Assembly (NCBI GenBank): GCA_016286995.1
Contig: JAEEVA010000021.1
Span: forward strand, 1 to 48,804
DNA length: 48,804 nt
Direction: 5' to 3'
Origin: Prevotella sp.
GTDB lineage: Bacteria; Bacteroidota; Bacteroidia; Bacteroidales; Bacteroidaceae
Each line of letters opens with the position of its first letter. Positions within the stretch are counted from its first letter, which is position 1. The translations under genes and the position numbers were made by a program. The notes under the pieces were generated by a model. It made no database searches and was not told the DNA's origin. It saw only the letters and a list, made by a program, of their open reading frames with translations. Below, one piece after another: positions 17,021-24,313 of this stretch.

Positions 17021-17953
17021 ATGACAAGACAGCTTCATAATAGCAGACGAATGGCAACAGCAGGACTGTTTGCCGTTTGTCTGCTATTTCTTTCTCTCAC
17101 TATGCAAGCTCAGGAATTGCAGGTGAAAATCAACATCAACAGCCAACAGGTGGAAGGCGCCGACAAGAGCATATTCGAAAACCTGCAGCAGACGTTGCAG
17201 CAGTTTATGGACGACCGGCAGTGGACGGAGCTGCAGTTCCAGAAAAACGAACGAATTGTTTGCAACTTCAACATTACCGTCGTTAAGTATAATAAGGCTG
17301 AGAACCGCTTTGAGTGTACAGCCATGATTCAGGCGAACCGTCCCGTCTACAATTCTGCCTATACCACGACCTTATATAATAACAAGGACGCTGACTTTAA
17401 CTTTGAATACGCACAGTTCGACCAGCTGAACTACACTGACGAAGTCATTGGCAACCAGCTGACGGCACTCATGGCCTACTATGCCTACCTGATTATCGGT
17501 CTCGACCTCGACAGCTTCTCTCCACTCGGAGGTACCGACGTATTACAACGTTGCATGCAGCTCACCAACAATGCCCAGGATTTGGGGTTCACTGGTTGGA
17601 AAGCTTTCGAGGACAGCCGTAACCGCTTTGCCATCATCAACGACTATCTGGACGAGGCCATGAAACCTTTCCGCCAGTTGCAGTATGACTACTACCGCAC
17701 CGGTCTCGACGAGATGGCCAACAATGCCGAGCGTGGTCGCACCAACATCACCACAGCCCTTGAGAATTTGAAGAAGGCCCATGAGGAAAAGCCCTTAAGT
17801 CTATTACCACAGATATGGACAGACTACAAGCGCGACGAACTGGCCAACATATACAAGGGTAAAGGTACACAAAAAGAAAAGGAGTCTGTCTACGACATCC
17901 TTTTCAACATCAATGCTTCCCAAAACGATGCTTGGGAGAAAATCAAACAATAA
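17021..17953 (+). CDS. DUF4835 / PorD-like type IX secretion-associated protein
   Basis: About 310 residues with a signal peptide (RRMATAGLFAVCLLFLSLTMQAQ in two adjoining parts, cleaved after QAQ). The mature part begins ELQVKININSQQVEG and contains RFECTAMIQANRPVYNS, FEYAQFDQLNYTDEVIGN, MAYYAYLIIGLDLDSF and LGFTGWKAFEDSRNR, the pattern of Bacteroidetes DUF4835 proteins annotated as PorD. It is probably periplasmic or at the outer membrane. A sorting-tail substrate (the LRR protein at 25.6-29 kb) fits an active type IX system. Starts at 16994 and 17051 are also possible; 17021 gives a charged n-region. recN follows after 23 bp. Confidence 0.8.
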   Translation: MTRQLHNSRRMATAGLFAVCLLFLSLTMQAQELQVKININSQQVEGADKSIFENLQQTLQQFMDDRQWTELQFQKNERIVCNFNITVVKYNKAENRFECTAMIQANRPVYNSAYTTTLYNNKDADFNFEYAQFDQLNYTDEVIGNQLTALMAYYAYLIIGLDLDSFSPLGGTDVLQRCMQLTNNAQDLGFTGWKAFEDSRNRFAIINDYLDEAMKPFRQLQYDYYRTGLDEMANNAERGRTNITTALENLKKAHEEKPLSLLPQIWTDYKRDELANIYKGKGTQKEKESVYDILFNINASQNDAWEKIKQ

Positions 17954-17978
17954 TTGACAATTAATAATTGACAATTAT
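17951..17978. repeat. 7-bp repeat tract forming the whole porD-recN gap
   Basis: Four 7-mers (TAATTGA, CAATTAA, TAATTGA, CAATTAT). The first contains the TAA stop of the porD-like gene and the last runs into the ATG of recN. Confidence 0.9.
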
Positions 17979-19635
17979 GCTGAAACAACTATATATCAAG
18001 AATTTTACGCTGATTGACGAGTTGGACATTGCGCTGCACCCAGGTTTTTCCGTTATTACTGGTGAAACAGGTGCGGGCAAGAGTATCATCTTGGGCGCCA
18101 TCGGATTGCTTTTAGGACAACGTGCCGACTCAAAAGCCCTGAAGCAAGGTGCCGACAAGTGTGTCATTGAAGCACATTTCGACCTGTCGCGATACGATAT
18201 GGTTCCATTCTTCGAAGAGAATGAGATAGAATACGATGCCGACGATACTATTATTCGCCGTGAACTGACCGCTGCAGGCAAAAGTCGTTCATTCATCAAT
18301 GACACCCCCGTACCGTTGTCGATGTTGAAGGAGTTAGGCGACCGTCTGGTCGACGTCCACTCCCAGCATCAGAACCTGCTGCTCAACAAGCAGGACTTCC
18401 AACTCAGCGTGGTTGATATTCTGGCACACGACAGTCGTGAGTTGACGGCCTATCAGCTGTCTTTCACTGACTACCAGCAGCAACAGCGCAAACTTCAAGA
18501 GCTAAAGGACGACATAGAGCGCAACCGCCAGAATCTGGACTTCCTGCAGTTCCAGTATGAGGAACTGAGCAATGCCGGTCTGACAGCCGGTGAACAGGAA
18601 GAGCTGGAACAGCGTAGCGAAACAATGGAGCATGCTGAAGACATCAAGACAGCACTCTATGAAGCCGATCAGGCACTCTATAGCGAAGAGTCAGGAGCCG
18701 TCGGTCAGCTTAATACAGCCTTACATGCACTTAACGGCATCAGCCGTATGCTGCCTCAGGCCTCAGAACTCAGCGAACGCCTTGAGTCCTGTCGCATTGA
18801 ACTGAAGGACATTGCCGACGAGGTCAGCCGATTATTGGAACATACCGATTTCGACCCATCCGAGCTCGACCAAGTCAATAACCGACTCGACAAAATCTAC
18901 GAACTGGAGAAGAAATACCATGCTGACAACGTCGAGGAACTGATTGCAAAGCGTGACGAATTGCATCAGCAACTTAACAACATAGAGAACAGCGATGAAG
19001 CACTGGCCGAGTTGGAGGCCAAATGCCAACAGCTAAAAGCCAAAAGCCAAAAGCAGGCCGACGCCCTCACCAAGCTACGTCAACAAGCTGCCAAGGAAAT
19101 AGAGCAGCAGTTGCGCCAGCGACTCATACCACTGGGCATGCCCAACGTCCGTTTCGAAGTCCGCATCAGCACTACAGAGTTAGGCCACAATGGGCAGGAC
19201 AGTGTCAACTTCCTGTTCTCTGCCAACACCTCCACCCCACTCCAACCCGTTGCTCAAGTAGCCTCAGGCGGTGAGATTGCACGCGTCATGCTGTCACTCA
19301 AATCCATGATTAGCGGTGCCGTAAAATTGCCTACCATCATCTTCGACGAGATAGATACCGGTGTCAGTGGCAAGATGGCTGAGAAGATGGCAGAGATGAT
19401 GAGCGAGATGGGTGCCAACGATCGTCAGGTCATCTCCATCACACACCTGCCACAGATTGCCGCCTTAGGTATTCATCATTACCGTGTGTCGAAGGAAGAG
19501 ACTAACAGCGGTACAATTAGCCAGATGGAGGAATTGACCACCGATGAGCGCATCACTGAGATTGCCCAGATGCTCAGTGGCAGCAACGTGTCGGACGCCG
19601 CCATTCAAAATGCCAAACAACTTTTAAAGATATGA
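17977..19635 (+). CDS. recN: DNA repair protein RecN
   Basis: SMC-like ATPase that acts at DNA double-strand breaks in recombinational repair. At 552 residues it matches the family (~553). The Walker A motif GETGAGKS is at residues 29-36; HSQHQNLLLNKQDF follows. A long coiled coil runs about 150-370, then the signature VASGGEIARVMLSLK, Walker B IIFDEIDTGVSGKMAE and VISITHLPQIAALG. Start at ATG 17977 (MLKQLYIKNFTLID). Four 7-bp repeat units at 19025-19052 are read in frame inside the second coiled-coil strand. The gene's TGA overlaps the next ATG by 4 bp. Confidence 0.97.
   Translation: MLKQLYIKNFTLIDELDIALHPGFSVITGETGAGKSIILGAIGLLLGQRADSKALKQGADKCVIEAHFDLSRYDMVPFFEENEIEYDADDTIIRRELTAAGKSRSFINDTPVPLSMLKELGDRLVDVHSQHQNLLLNKQDFQLSVVDILAHDSRELTAYQLSFTDYQQQQRKLQELKDDIERNRQNLDFLQFQYEELSNAGLTAGEQEELEQRSETMEHAEDIKTALYEADQALYSEESGAVGQLNTALHALNGISRMLPQASELSERLESCRIELKDIADEVSRLLEHTDFDPSELDQVNNRLDKIYELEKKYHADNVEELIAKRDELHQQLNNIENSDEALAELEAKCQQLKAKSQKQADALTKLRQQAAKEIEQQLRQRLIPLGMPNVRFEVRISTTELGHNGQDSVNFLFSANTSTPLQPVAQVASGGEIARVMLSLKSMISGAVKLPTIIFDEIDTGVSGKMAEKMAEMMSEMGANDRQVISITHLPQIAALGIHHYRVSKEETNSGTISQMEELTTDERITEIAQMLSGSNVSDAAIQNAKQLLKI
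19025..19052. repeat. In-frame 7-bp tandem repeat in recN (GCCAAAA type)
   Basis: Units GCCAACA, GCTAAAA, GCCAAAA, GCCAAAA are read as CQQLKAKSQK in the coiled coil. The same family makes the non-coding tract at 21202-21275, 2.2 kb downstream. Confidence 0.88.
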
Positions 19636-21203
19636 AACGAATCCTATTTATACTTTTCTCTTTACACTTATCGATTTTTACAGCTTTAGCCCAAACCCCG
19701 TCATGGACCAAGAAGGCTGCACAGGCTGTCTTCACACTTAAGACCTTCAACGCCGACGGTCAGCTCATCGGTAGCGTCAACGGTTTCTTTATCAGCGACC
19801 AGGGCGATGCCGTCAGCTGCTATACACCATTCAAGGGTGCCAGCCGTGCTGTCGTCATCGATGCTCAGGGTAAGGAATGGCCGGTAGAATGCATCAAGGG
19901 TGCCAACGACATGTACGATGTCGCCCGATTCCAAGTCAACACCAAGAAAGCAACTACGCTGACAATAGCTCCGACAACAGCTGCTGTCGGTACTGCCGTC
20001 TGGCTATTGCCCTATACTGCCAACAAATCAGTAACATGTACGCAAGGTACAGTCAATCATGCGGAGAAATTCCAGACCACTTACGACTACTATACCCTCG
20101 ACATGCAAGCTGACGAGCAGGCCATCGGCAGTCCTGTCTGTAACGATGCCGGACAAGTCATCGGCATGTTGCAGCCCGCTGCTGGCGGACAATCCGCCAC
20201 CAGCTATGCCGTCAGTGCACGCTTTGCTGCCGACCAGTGCATGAAGGGGTTGAGCATCAACGAAACTGCCATGCGGGCTACATCGATTGCCAAGGCCCTG
20301 CCCGACACATACGAAGAAGCCCTCATTGCCCTCTATATGGGTGCATCGGTTATGGACGAGACGCAATACGATGCCTACATCAACCGCTTCATCCAACAGT
20401 TTCCGCAGGCTGCCGACGGCTACATCTACCGTGCCCGCAACTATGCTGCCCGCGACAATTTCAGTGCTGCCGACGACGACATGAAACAAGCACTTCGTGT
20501 AGCCGACAATAAAGACGACGTACACTACCAGTACGCCCAGCTTATCTGGCAGAAAGAGCTGCTCCAGCCCGACAAGCCCTTTGCAGCCTGGACCATGGAG
20601 CGTGCCTTAGAGGAGTCGCAAGAAGCTTACAAGAGTAATCCACAGGCCATCTACCGTCAGCAGCAGGCACAGATTCTGTATGCCTTGAAGCGCTATGACG
20701 AGGCTTACACTATTTATGACGAACTTACTCACAGTAATCTGCGCAGTGCCGACATCTTCTATGCCGCAGCCCAGTGCAAGCTGCAACTCGACGACAAGAA
20801 GGCTGCGCTGGCTTTGCTCGACAGTGCTGTCAACACCTTCACCCGTCCTTACATCAAGACGGCAGCACCCTATCTGCGTGCCCGTGCCGAGCTGTCAATG
20901 GACTGTAAGCGTTATCAGCTGGCCATCAACGACATGCAGGACGTGGTAGCCCTTGAACCCAACAATGCCGAACTATGGGCACAGAAAGCCAGCTACGAGA
21001 TTCGCGTCAAGTTAGTAGACCAGGCATTAGAGAGTGCCAAGGAGTGTCTGCGTCTCGACCCTACAGGTAGTGACGGCTACCTCATGTCGGGCATTGCCCT
21101 ATGCATGAAGGGTGAAAAACAGGAAGGCCTGCAAAACCTACAAAAAGCGAAAGAGCTTGGCGACAGCCAAGCCCAGACGTTTATCGATAAATATGGCAAT
21201 TAG
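19632..21203 (+). CDS. Secreted degenerate trypsin-fold protein with TPR repeats
   Basis: 523 residues. The signal peptide is MKRILFILFSLHLSIFTALAQ. Residues ~25-200 follow the layout of a bacterial trypsin-like domain (VNGFFISDQGDAVSCYTPFKG, MYDVARFQV, LDMQADEQAIGSPVCNDAGQVIGM). The usual TNYHV histidine is replaced (SCYTPF) and the active-site GNSGGP reads GSPVCN, so catalysis looks lost. Residues ~225-520 are tetratricopeptide repeats (AADGYIYRARNYAARDNFSA, then AELWAQKASYEIRVKL and DGYLMSGIALCMKGE). It probably binds protein in the periplasm. Its ATG overlaps the recN stop (ATGA), so the two are translationally coupled. The role is unknown. Confidence 0.75.
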   Translation: MKRILFILFSLHLSIFTALAQTPSWTKKAAQAVFTLKTFNADGQLIGSVNGFFISDQGDAVSCYTPFKGASRAVVIDAQGKEWPVECIKGANDMYDVARFQVNTKKATTLTIAPTTAAVGTAVWLLPYTANKSVTCTQGTVNHAEKFQTTYDYYTLDMQADEQAIGSPVCNDAGQVIGMLQPAAGGQSATSYAVSARFAADQCMKGLSINETAMRATSIAKALPDTYEEALIALYMGASVMDETQYDAYINRFIQQFPQAADGYIYRARNYAARDNFSAADDDMKQALRVADNKDDVHYQYAQLIWQKELLQPDKPFAAWTMERALEESQEAYKSNPQAIYRQQQAQILYALKRYDEAYTIYDELTHSNLRSADIFYAAAQCKLQLDDKKAALALLDSAVNTFTRPYIKTAAPYLRARAELSMDCKRYQLAINDMQDVVALEPNNAELWAQKASYEIRVKLVDQALESAKECLRLDPTGSDGYLMSGIALCMKGEKQEGLQNLQKAKELGDSQAQTFIDKYGN

Positions 21204-21275
21204 CTTTTGGCTGTTAGCTGTTGGCTTTTGGCTAACTGCTAATAGCTAATAGCTAACAGCTAACAGCCAACTGCT
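21202..21275. terminator. Inverted 7-bp repeat tract, likely bidirectional terminator
   Basis: Ten or so 7-mers of the AGCTAAC/AGCTGTT type, with the left half inverted relative to the right. GGCTGTTAGCTGTT (21209-21222) pairs perfectly with AACAGCTAACAGCC (21255-21268), and imperfect pairing extends outwards. It fills the gap between the converging TPR gene and dnaB and starts within the TAG stop at 21201-21203. It lacks a strong T-tract, so termination is inferred from position and structure. Confidence 0.6.
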
Positions 21276-21277
21276 CT

Positions 21278-22825
21278 TTAGAACGGCATCGGACCGTCCG
21301 GCTGGTCATAAGCGAATGGTGACCCGTCCTCCATCGGAGGCTGGTCGCCATTAACCTTACTGCCCAAGATGGTGCCCTCGGTACTGTCACCGCTTTTCTT
21401 GCGTCCCAGACGACCGTCCTCAGGATTCTCAAAGCGCGTGAATTCCCCACGGAACGTCAGCAGTACGTCGCCCGTTGCACCTTTACGATGCTTGGCAATG
21501 ATAATCTGAGCCATACCGCGCAGGTCACGGCCATTGTCATCCTGATAGATGTGATAGTATTCCGGACGGTGTACGAACAGTACCATATCGGCATCCTGTT
21601 CGATGGCTCCCGACTCTCGCAAGTCAGACAGCATGGGACGCTTGCCTTCAGCACCTTCACGGCCCTCTACACCACGATTCAGCTGACTCAGTGCAATGAT
21701 GGGGATGTCGAGTTCCTTGGCCAGTCCCTTTAACGAGCGCGAGATGACCGACACCTCTTCCTGTCGCGACGAGAAGCGCATGCCGTTGGCATTCATCAGC
21801 TGCAGATAGTCAATCATGATGATCTTCACGTCGTGCTCACGCACCAGTCGGCGGGCCTTGGTACGCAACTCAAAGACTGACAAACCTGGCGTGTCGTCCA
21901 CAAAGAGCGGCGCACCTAACAGGTTGTTTACCTGCTTATCTAGTCGGTCCCACTCGTCGCGCTGCAGCTGACCGCTCAGAATCTTCGAACCTTGAATCTC
22001 GCAGCAGTTCGATATCAGTCGGTTCACCAGCTGCACGTTCGACATTTCCAGCGAGAAGAAAGCAATAGGCACCTTGAAGTCGGCAGCGATGTTCTTGGCC
22101 ATAGACAGGGCGAACGACGTCTTACCCATGGCCGGACGTCCGGCAATGATAATCAAGTCTGACGCCTGCCAGCCGCTGGTGATGTCGTCAAGCTTGTGGT
22201 AGCCCGTCGGCACACCGGTCAGGCCGTCCTTGTTGGCCGATGCCTTCTGGATGACCTCGATGGCATTCTTGATGACGGGGTCTATCTGTGTGTAGTCCTT
22301 CTTCATGTTGCGCTGTCCCAGTTCGAACAGTGCGCCTTCGGTTTCCTGCATCAGGTCGTCCACATCCACTGTCTCGTCGAACGCCTTCGTCTGGATGTTG
22401 CTTGAGAAGGAGATAAGCTGACGGGCCAGCGACTTCTGGGCAATGATGCGTGCATGATACTCGATGTTGGCCGACGATGCCACGCGGCTCGACAGTTCGG
22501 TAATATAACCCGGTCCGCCGACATCCTCCAGGTCACCCTGCTTGGCCAGCTGCTCGGTCACCGTCCACACATCCACAGGACGCTCGTGCAGCGACAGGTC
22601 GCGAATGGCCGTGAACACCTTCTGATTGCGCGGCTCATAGAAGCTCTCGGGATACAACAACTCGCACACCACGGCATAGGCATCCTTGTCAATCATCAGC
22701 GCTCCCAGCACTGCACGCTCTATTTCCGTAGCCTGCGGCTGCACGTGGGCATACGTGCTGTCTACAGTCTGCTGTTTGCGGCGGAGTTGTTTGCTTCCGC
22801 CGTTGTTATTTGTTTGTTCTGCCAT
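21278..22825 (-). CDS. dnaB: Replicative DNA helicase DnaB
   Basis: Hexameric 5'-3' helicase that unwinds DNA at the replication fork. The 515 residues comprise the N-terminal DnaB domain (ATEIERAVLGALMIDKDAY), the linker, and a RecA-type core with Walker A GRPAMGKTSFA (~226), FFSLEMSNVQLVNRL, Walker B IIMIDYLQLM (~335), ALSQLNRGVEGR and DLRESGAIEQDADMVLFVHR. No intein is present. The start at ATG 22825 (MAEQTNNNGG) lies behind its -7 box. An open upstream extension reads through a 7-bp repeat tract and is rejected. Confidence 0.97.
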   Translation of the reverse strand: MAEQTNNNGGSKQLRRKQQTVDSTYAHVQPQATEIERAVLGALMIDKDAYAVVCELLYPESFYEPRNQKVFTAIRDLSLHERPVDVWTVTEQLAKQGDLEDVGGPGYITELSSRVASSANIEYHARIIAQKSLARQLISFSSNIQTKAFDETVDVDDLMQETEGALFELGQRNMKKDYTQIDPVIKNAIEVIQKASANKDGLTGVPTGYHKLDDITSGWQASDLIIIAGRPAMGKTSFALSMAKNIAADFKVPIAFFSLEMSNVQLVNRLISNCCEIQGSKILSGQLQRDEWDRLDKQVNNLLGAPLFVDDTPGLSVFELRTKARRLVREHDVKIIMIDYLQLMNANGMRFSSRQEEVSVISRSLKGLAKELDIPIIALSQLNRGVEGREGAEGKRPMLSDLRESGAIEQDADMVLFVHRPEYYHIYQDDNGRDLRGMAQIIIAKHRKGATGDVLLTFRGEFTRFENPEDGRLGRKKSGDSTEGTILGSKVNGDQPPMEDGSPFAYDQPDGPMPF

Positions 22826-22847
22826 TGTTTTCTTAGGTTTTGGACTG

Positions 22848-22889
22848 CAAAGGTACAAAATAATTGAGAATTGAGAATTGAGAATTGAG
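22848..22889 (-). promoter_or_regulatory. dnaB promoter: -7 box preceded by 7-bp repeat tract
   Basis: TACCTTTG on the minus strand (22848-22855), 22 nt before the dnaB ATG. Directly upstream of the box (22862-22889) are four exact copies of AATTGAG (CTCAATT in the direction of transcription). The -33 position falls in the tract and has no TTTG. Confidence 0.65.
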
Positions 22890-22914
22890 AATTTTTTTGA
22901 GCGCGGCAGCAAAT

Positions 22915-22942
22915 TTTTCACTTTTCACTATTCACATTTCCC
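22915..22942. repeat. 7-bp repeat tract upstream of ansA
   Basis: TTTTCAC, TTTTCAC, TATTCAC, ATTTCCC: four 7-mers ending 9 nt before the ansA -7 box. Same family as the tract before pgk. Confidence 0.85.
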
Positions 22943-22951
22943 TTTTTTTCG

Positions 22952-22959
22952 TATCTTTG
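22952..22959 (+). promoter_or_regulatory. -7 box (TATCTTTG) of ansA, almost touching the start codon
   Basis: Only four bases (CAGC) separate the box from the ATG at 22964. If it is used, transcription starts at or next to the A of ATG and the mRNA is leaderless. Confidence 0.6.
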
Positions 22960-22963
22960 CAGC

Positions 22964-23992
22964 ATGCAAACAAAAGTATTACTCATATACACCGGTGGCA
23001 CCATTGGCATGAACCGCAATCCGTACACCGGAGCCCTCGAACCCTTCGACTTCGAGCACCTGCTGCTCAACGTCCCGGAGCTGAAACAGTTCGACATGCA
23101 GATTGACACCTACCAGTTCAATCCGCCTATCGACTCCAGCGACATGACACCCGCACTATGGACCGATCTGAGCCACGTCATCAGTGACCGCTACGAACAG
23201 TACGACGGCTTCGTGGTGCTGCACGGAACCGACACGATGGCCTATACCGCTTCCGCCCTGTCGTATATGATGGAAAACCTCACCAAGCCCATCATCTTCA
23301 CCGGCTCCCAGCTGCCTATTGGTCAGCTGCGTACCGACGGCAAGGAGAATCTTATCACCTCTATCGAGATTGCTGCTGCCAAAGATGCTGATGGCCACGC
23401 GATGGTACCAGAGGTAGGCATCTACTTCAACCAGCACCTGCTGCGCGGTAATCGCACGACAAAACAGAGTGCTGACGAGTTCAACGCCTTCGAGTCGTTC
23501 AACTATCCCCACCTGGTCGATGCCGGCGTCAACATCACCTACCACCGTCAGCGTATCCTGACGCCCGACTGGAGCCGTCCCATGACGCCCCACTTCCGAC
23601 TGGACAACAACGTCATCATCTTCTCGCTGTTCCCAGGCATCCGCGAAGACCTCATCCGCCACATCATCCACACGCCCAACCTCAAAGCCATCGTCATGCG
23701 CACCTTTGGATCGGGCAATGCCCCACAGAGTCCGTGGCTCATCAACGCATTAAAAGAAGGTACGCGCAACGGTAAGGTCATCGTCAACATCAGCCAGTGT
23801 CTGCAGGGTTGTGTCGAGATGGGACGCTACGATACAGGCTATCAGCTGAAGGAGGCCGGTGTTGTCAGCGGTCACGACTCCACCGTCGAGTCGGCCGTCA
23901 CCAAACTCATGTTCCTCCAGTCGCACTACGACGACCCTGACACCGTCCGCCGCCTGATGAACCAAAGTATCCGCGGTGAGATTAGCATGTAA
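22964..23992 (+). CDS. ansA: Type I (cytoplasmic) L-asparaginase
   Basis: Hydrolyses L-asparagine to aspartate and ammonia. At 342 residues it fits the cytoplasmic type I family, with no signal peptide. The first active-site motif YTGGTIGMNRN is at residues 9-19 and the second, VVLHGTDTMAYTAS, around 85-97. FTGSQLPIGQLRTDGKENL and the C-terminal SQCLQGCVEMGRYDTG are also typical. The start cannot be later than this Met, because the catalytic threonine motif begins nine residues on. The promoter box is only four bases upstream. The gene converges on the cohesin-type gene at 24.3 kb. Confidence 0.94.
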   Translation: MQTKVLLIYTGGTIGMNRNPYTGALEPFDFEHLLLNVPELKQFDMQIDTYQFNPPIDSSDMTPALWTDLSHVISDRYEQYDGFVVLHGTDTMAYTASALSYMMENLTKPIIFTGSQLPIGQLRTDGKENLITSIEIAAAKDADGHAMVPEVGIYFNQHLLRGNRTTKQSADEFNAFESFNYPHLVDAGVNITYHRQRILTPDWSRPMTPHFRLDNNVIIFSLFPGIREDLIRHIIHTPNLKAIVMRTFGSGNAPQSPWLINALKEGTRNGKVIVNISQCLQGCVEMGRYDTGYQLKEAGVVSGHDSTVESAVTKLMFLQSHYDDPDTVRRLMNQSIRGEISM

Positions 23993-24012
23993 AGAATCAC
24001 AAAAACGGTACA

Positions 24013-24210
24013 CGCCACCCGCCGCGCCTTCCCCCGGCGGCCGCCGCGGATAGCCTCGCCGCTCGCCGCGTGATTCCTCGGCGGCCGCCGAGGGGTCAGC
24101 GCGCACGCCACTCTCTCCCTGTTTGCATGATCCTCCCTCCCCGTTTGCACGGTCCTCTCGCCCCGTCCGCACGGTCTTCTCAAGCCGTCCAGACCGTTCT
24201 CCATAGACAA
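24013..24210. repeat. GC-rich array of nine degenerate 22-bp units
   Basis: The gap after ansA divides into nine 22-bp units starting at 24013, 24035, 24057, 24079, 24101, 24123, 24145, 24167 and 24189. Units at 24035 and 24079 share CGGCGGCCGCCG. Those at 24123, 24145 and 24167 share a TTGCAC/CCGCAC start, CCTC or TTCTC in the middle and CCGT at the end. A perfect 18-nt palindrome CCTCGGCGGCCGCCGAGG lies at 24076-24093. The left part is far more GC-rich than its neighbours. Minus-strand open frames across it are judged non-coding. Confidence 0.8.
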
Positions 24211-24233
24211 CAAAGGGCGTGTAATAATTAACC

Positions 24234-24300
24234 ACAACGGATTTCACGGATTAACTATGTACTGATTATCAGCAGGTCATAAATCCGTGAAATCCGTTGT
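24234..24300. terminator. 19-bp perfect inverted repeat, possible bidirectional terminator
   Basis: Arms 24234-24252 and 24282-24300 are exact reverse complements (ACAACGGATTTCACGGATT and its complement), with a 29-nt loop. TTTTT follows on the plus strand, and runs of A/T border the other side less clearly. It lies between the converging ansA and cohesin-type genes. Together with the 22-bp array it accounts for the gene-free stretch 23993-24313. Confidence 0.65.
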
Positions 24301-24313
24301 TTTTAAATGTTAG

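Noticed and set aside
23750..24247. Minus-strand frames of 165 and 103 codons across the end of ansA and the GC-rich array
   Set aside because: They read the 22-bp units as Arg/Gly-rich peptide in two different frames, which is expected of repeats; no start signal and no domain.
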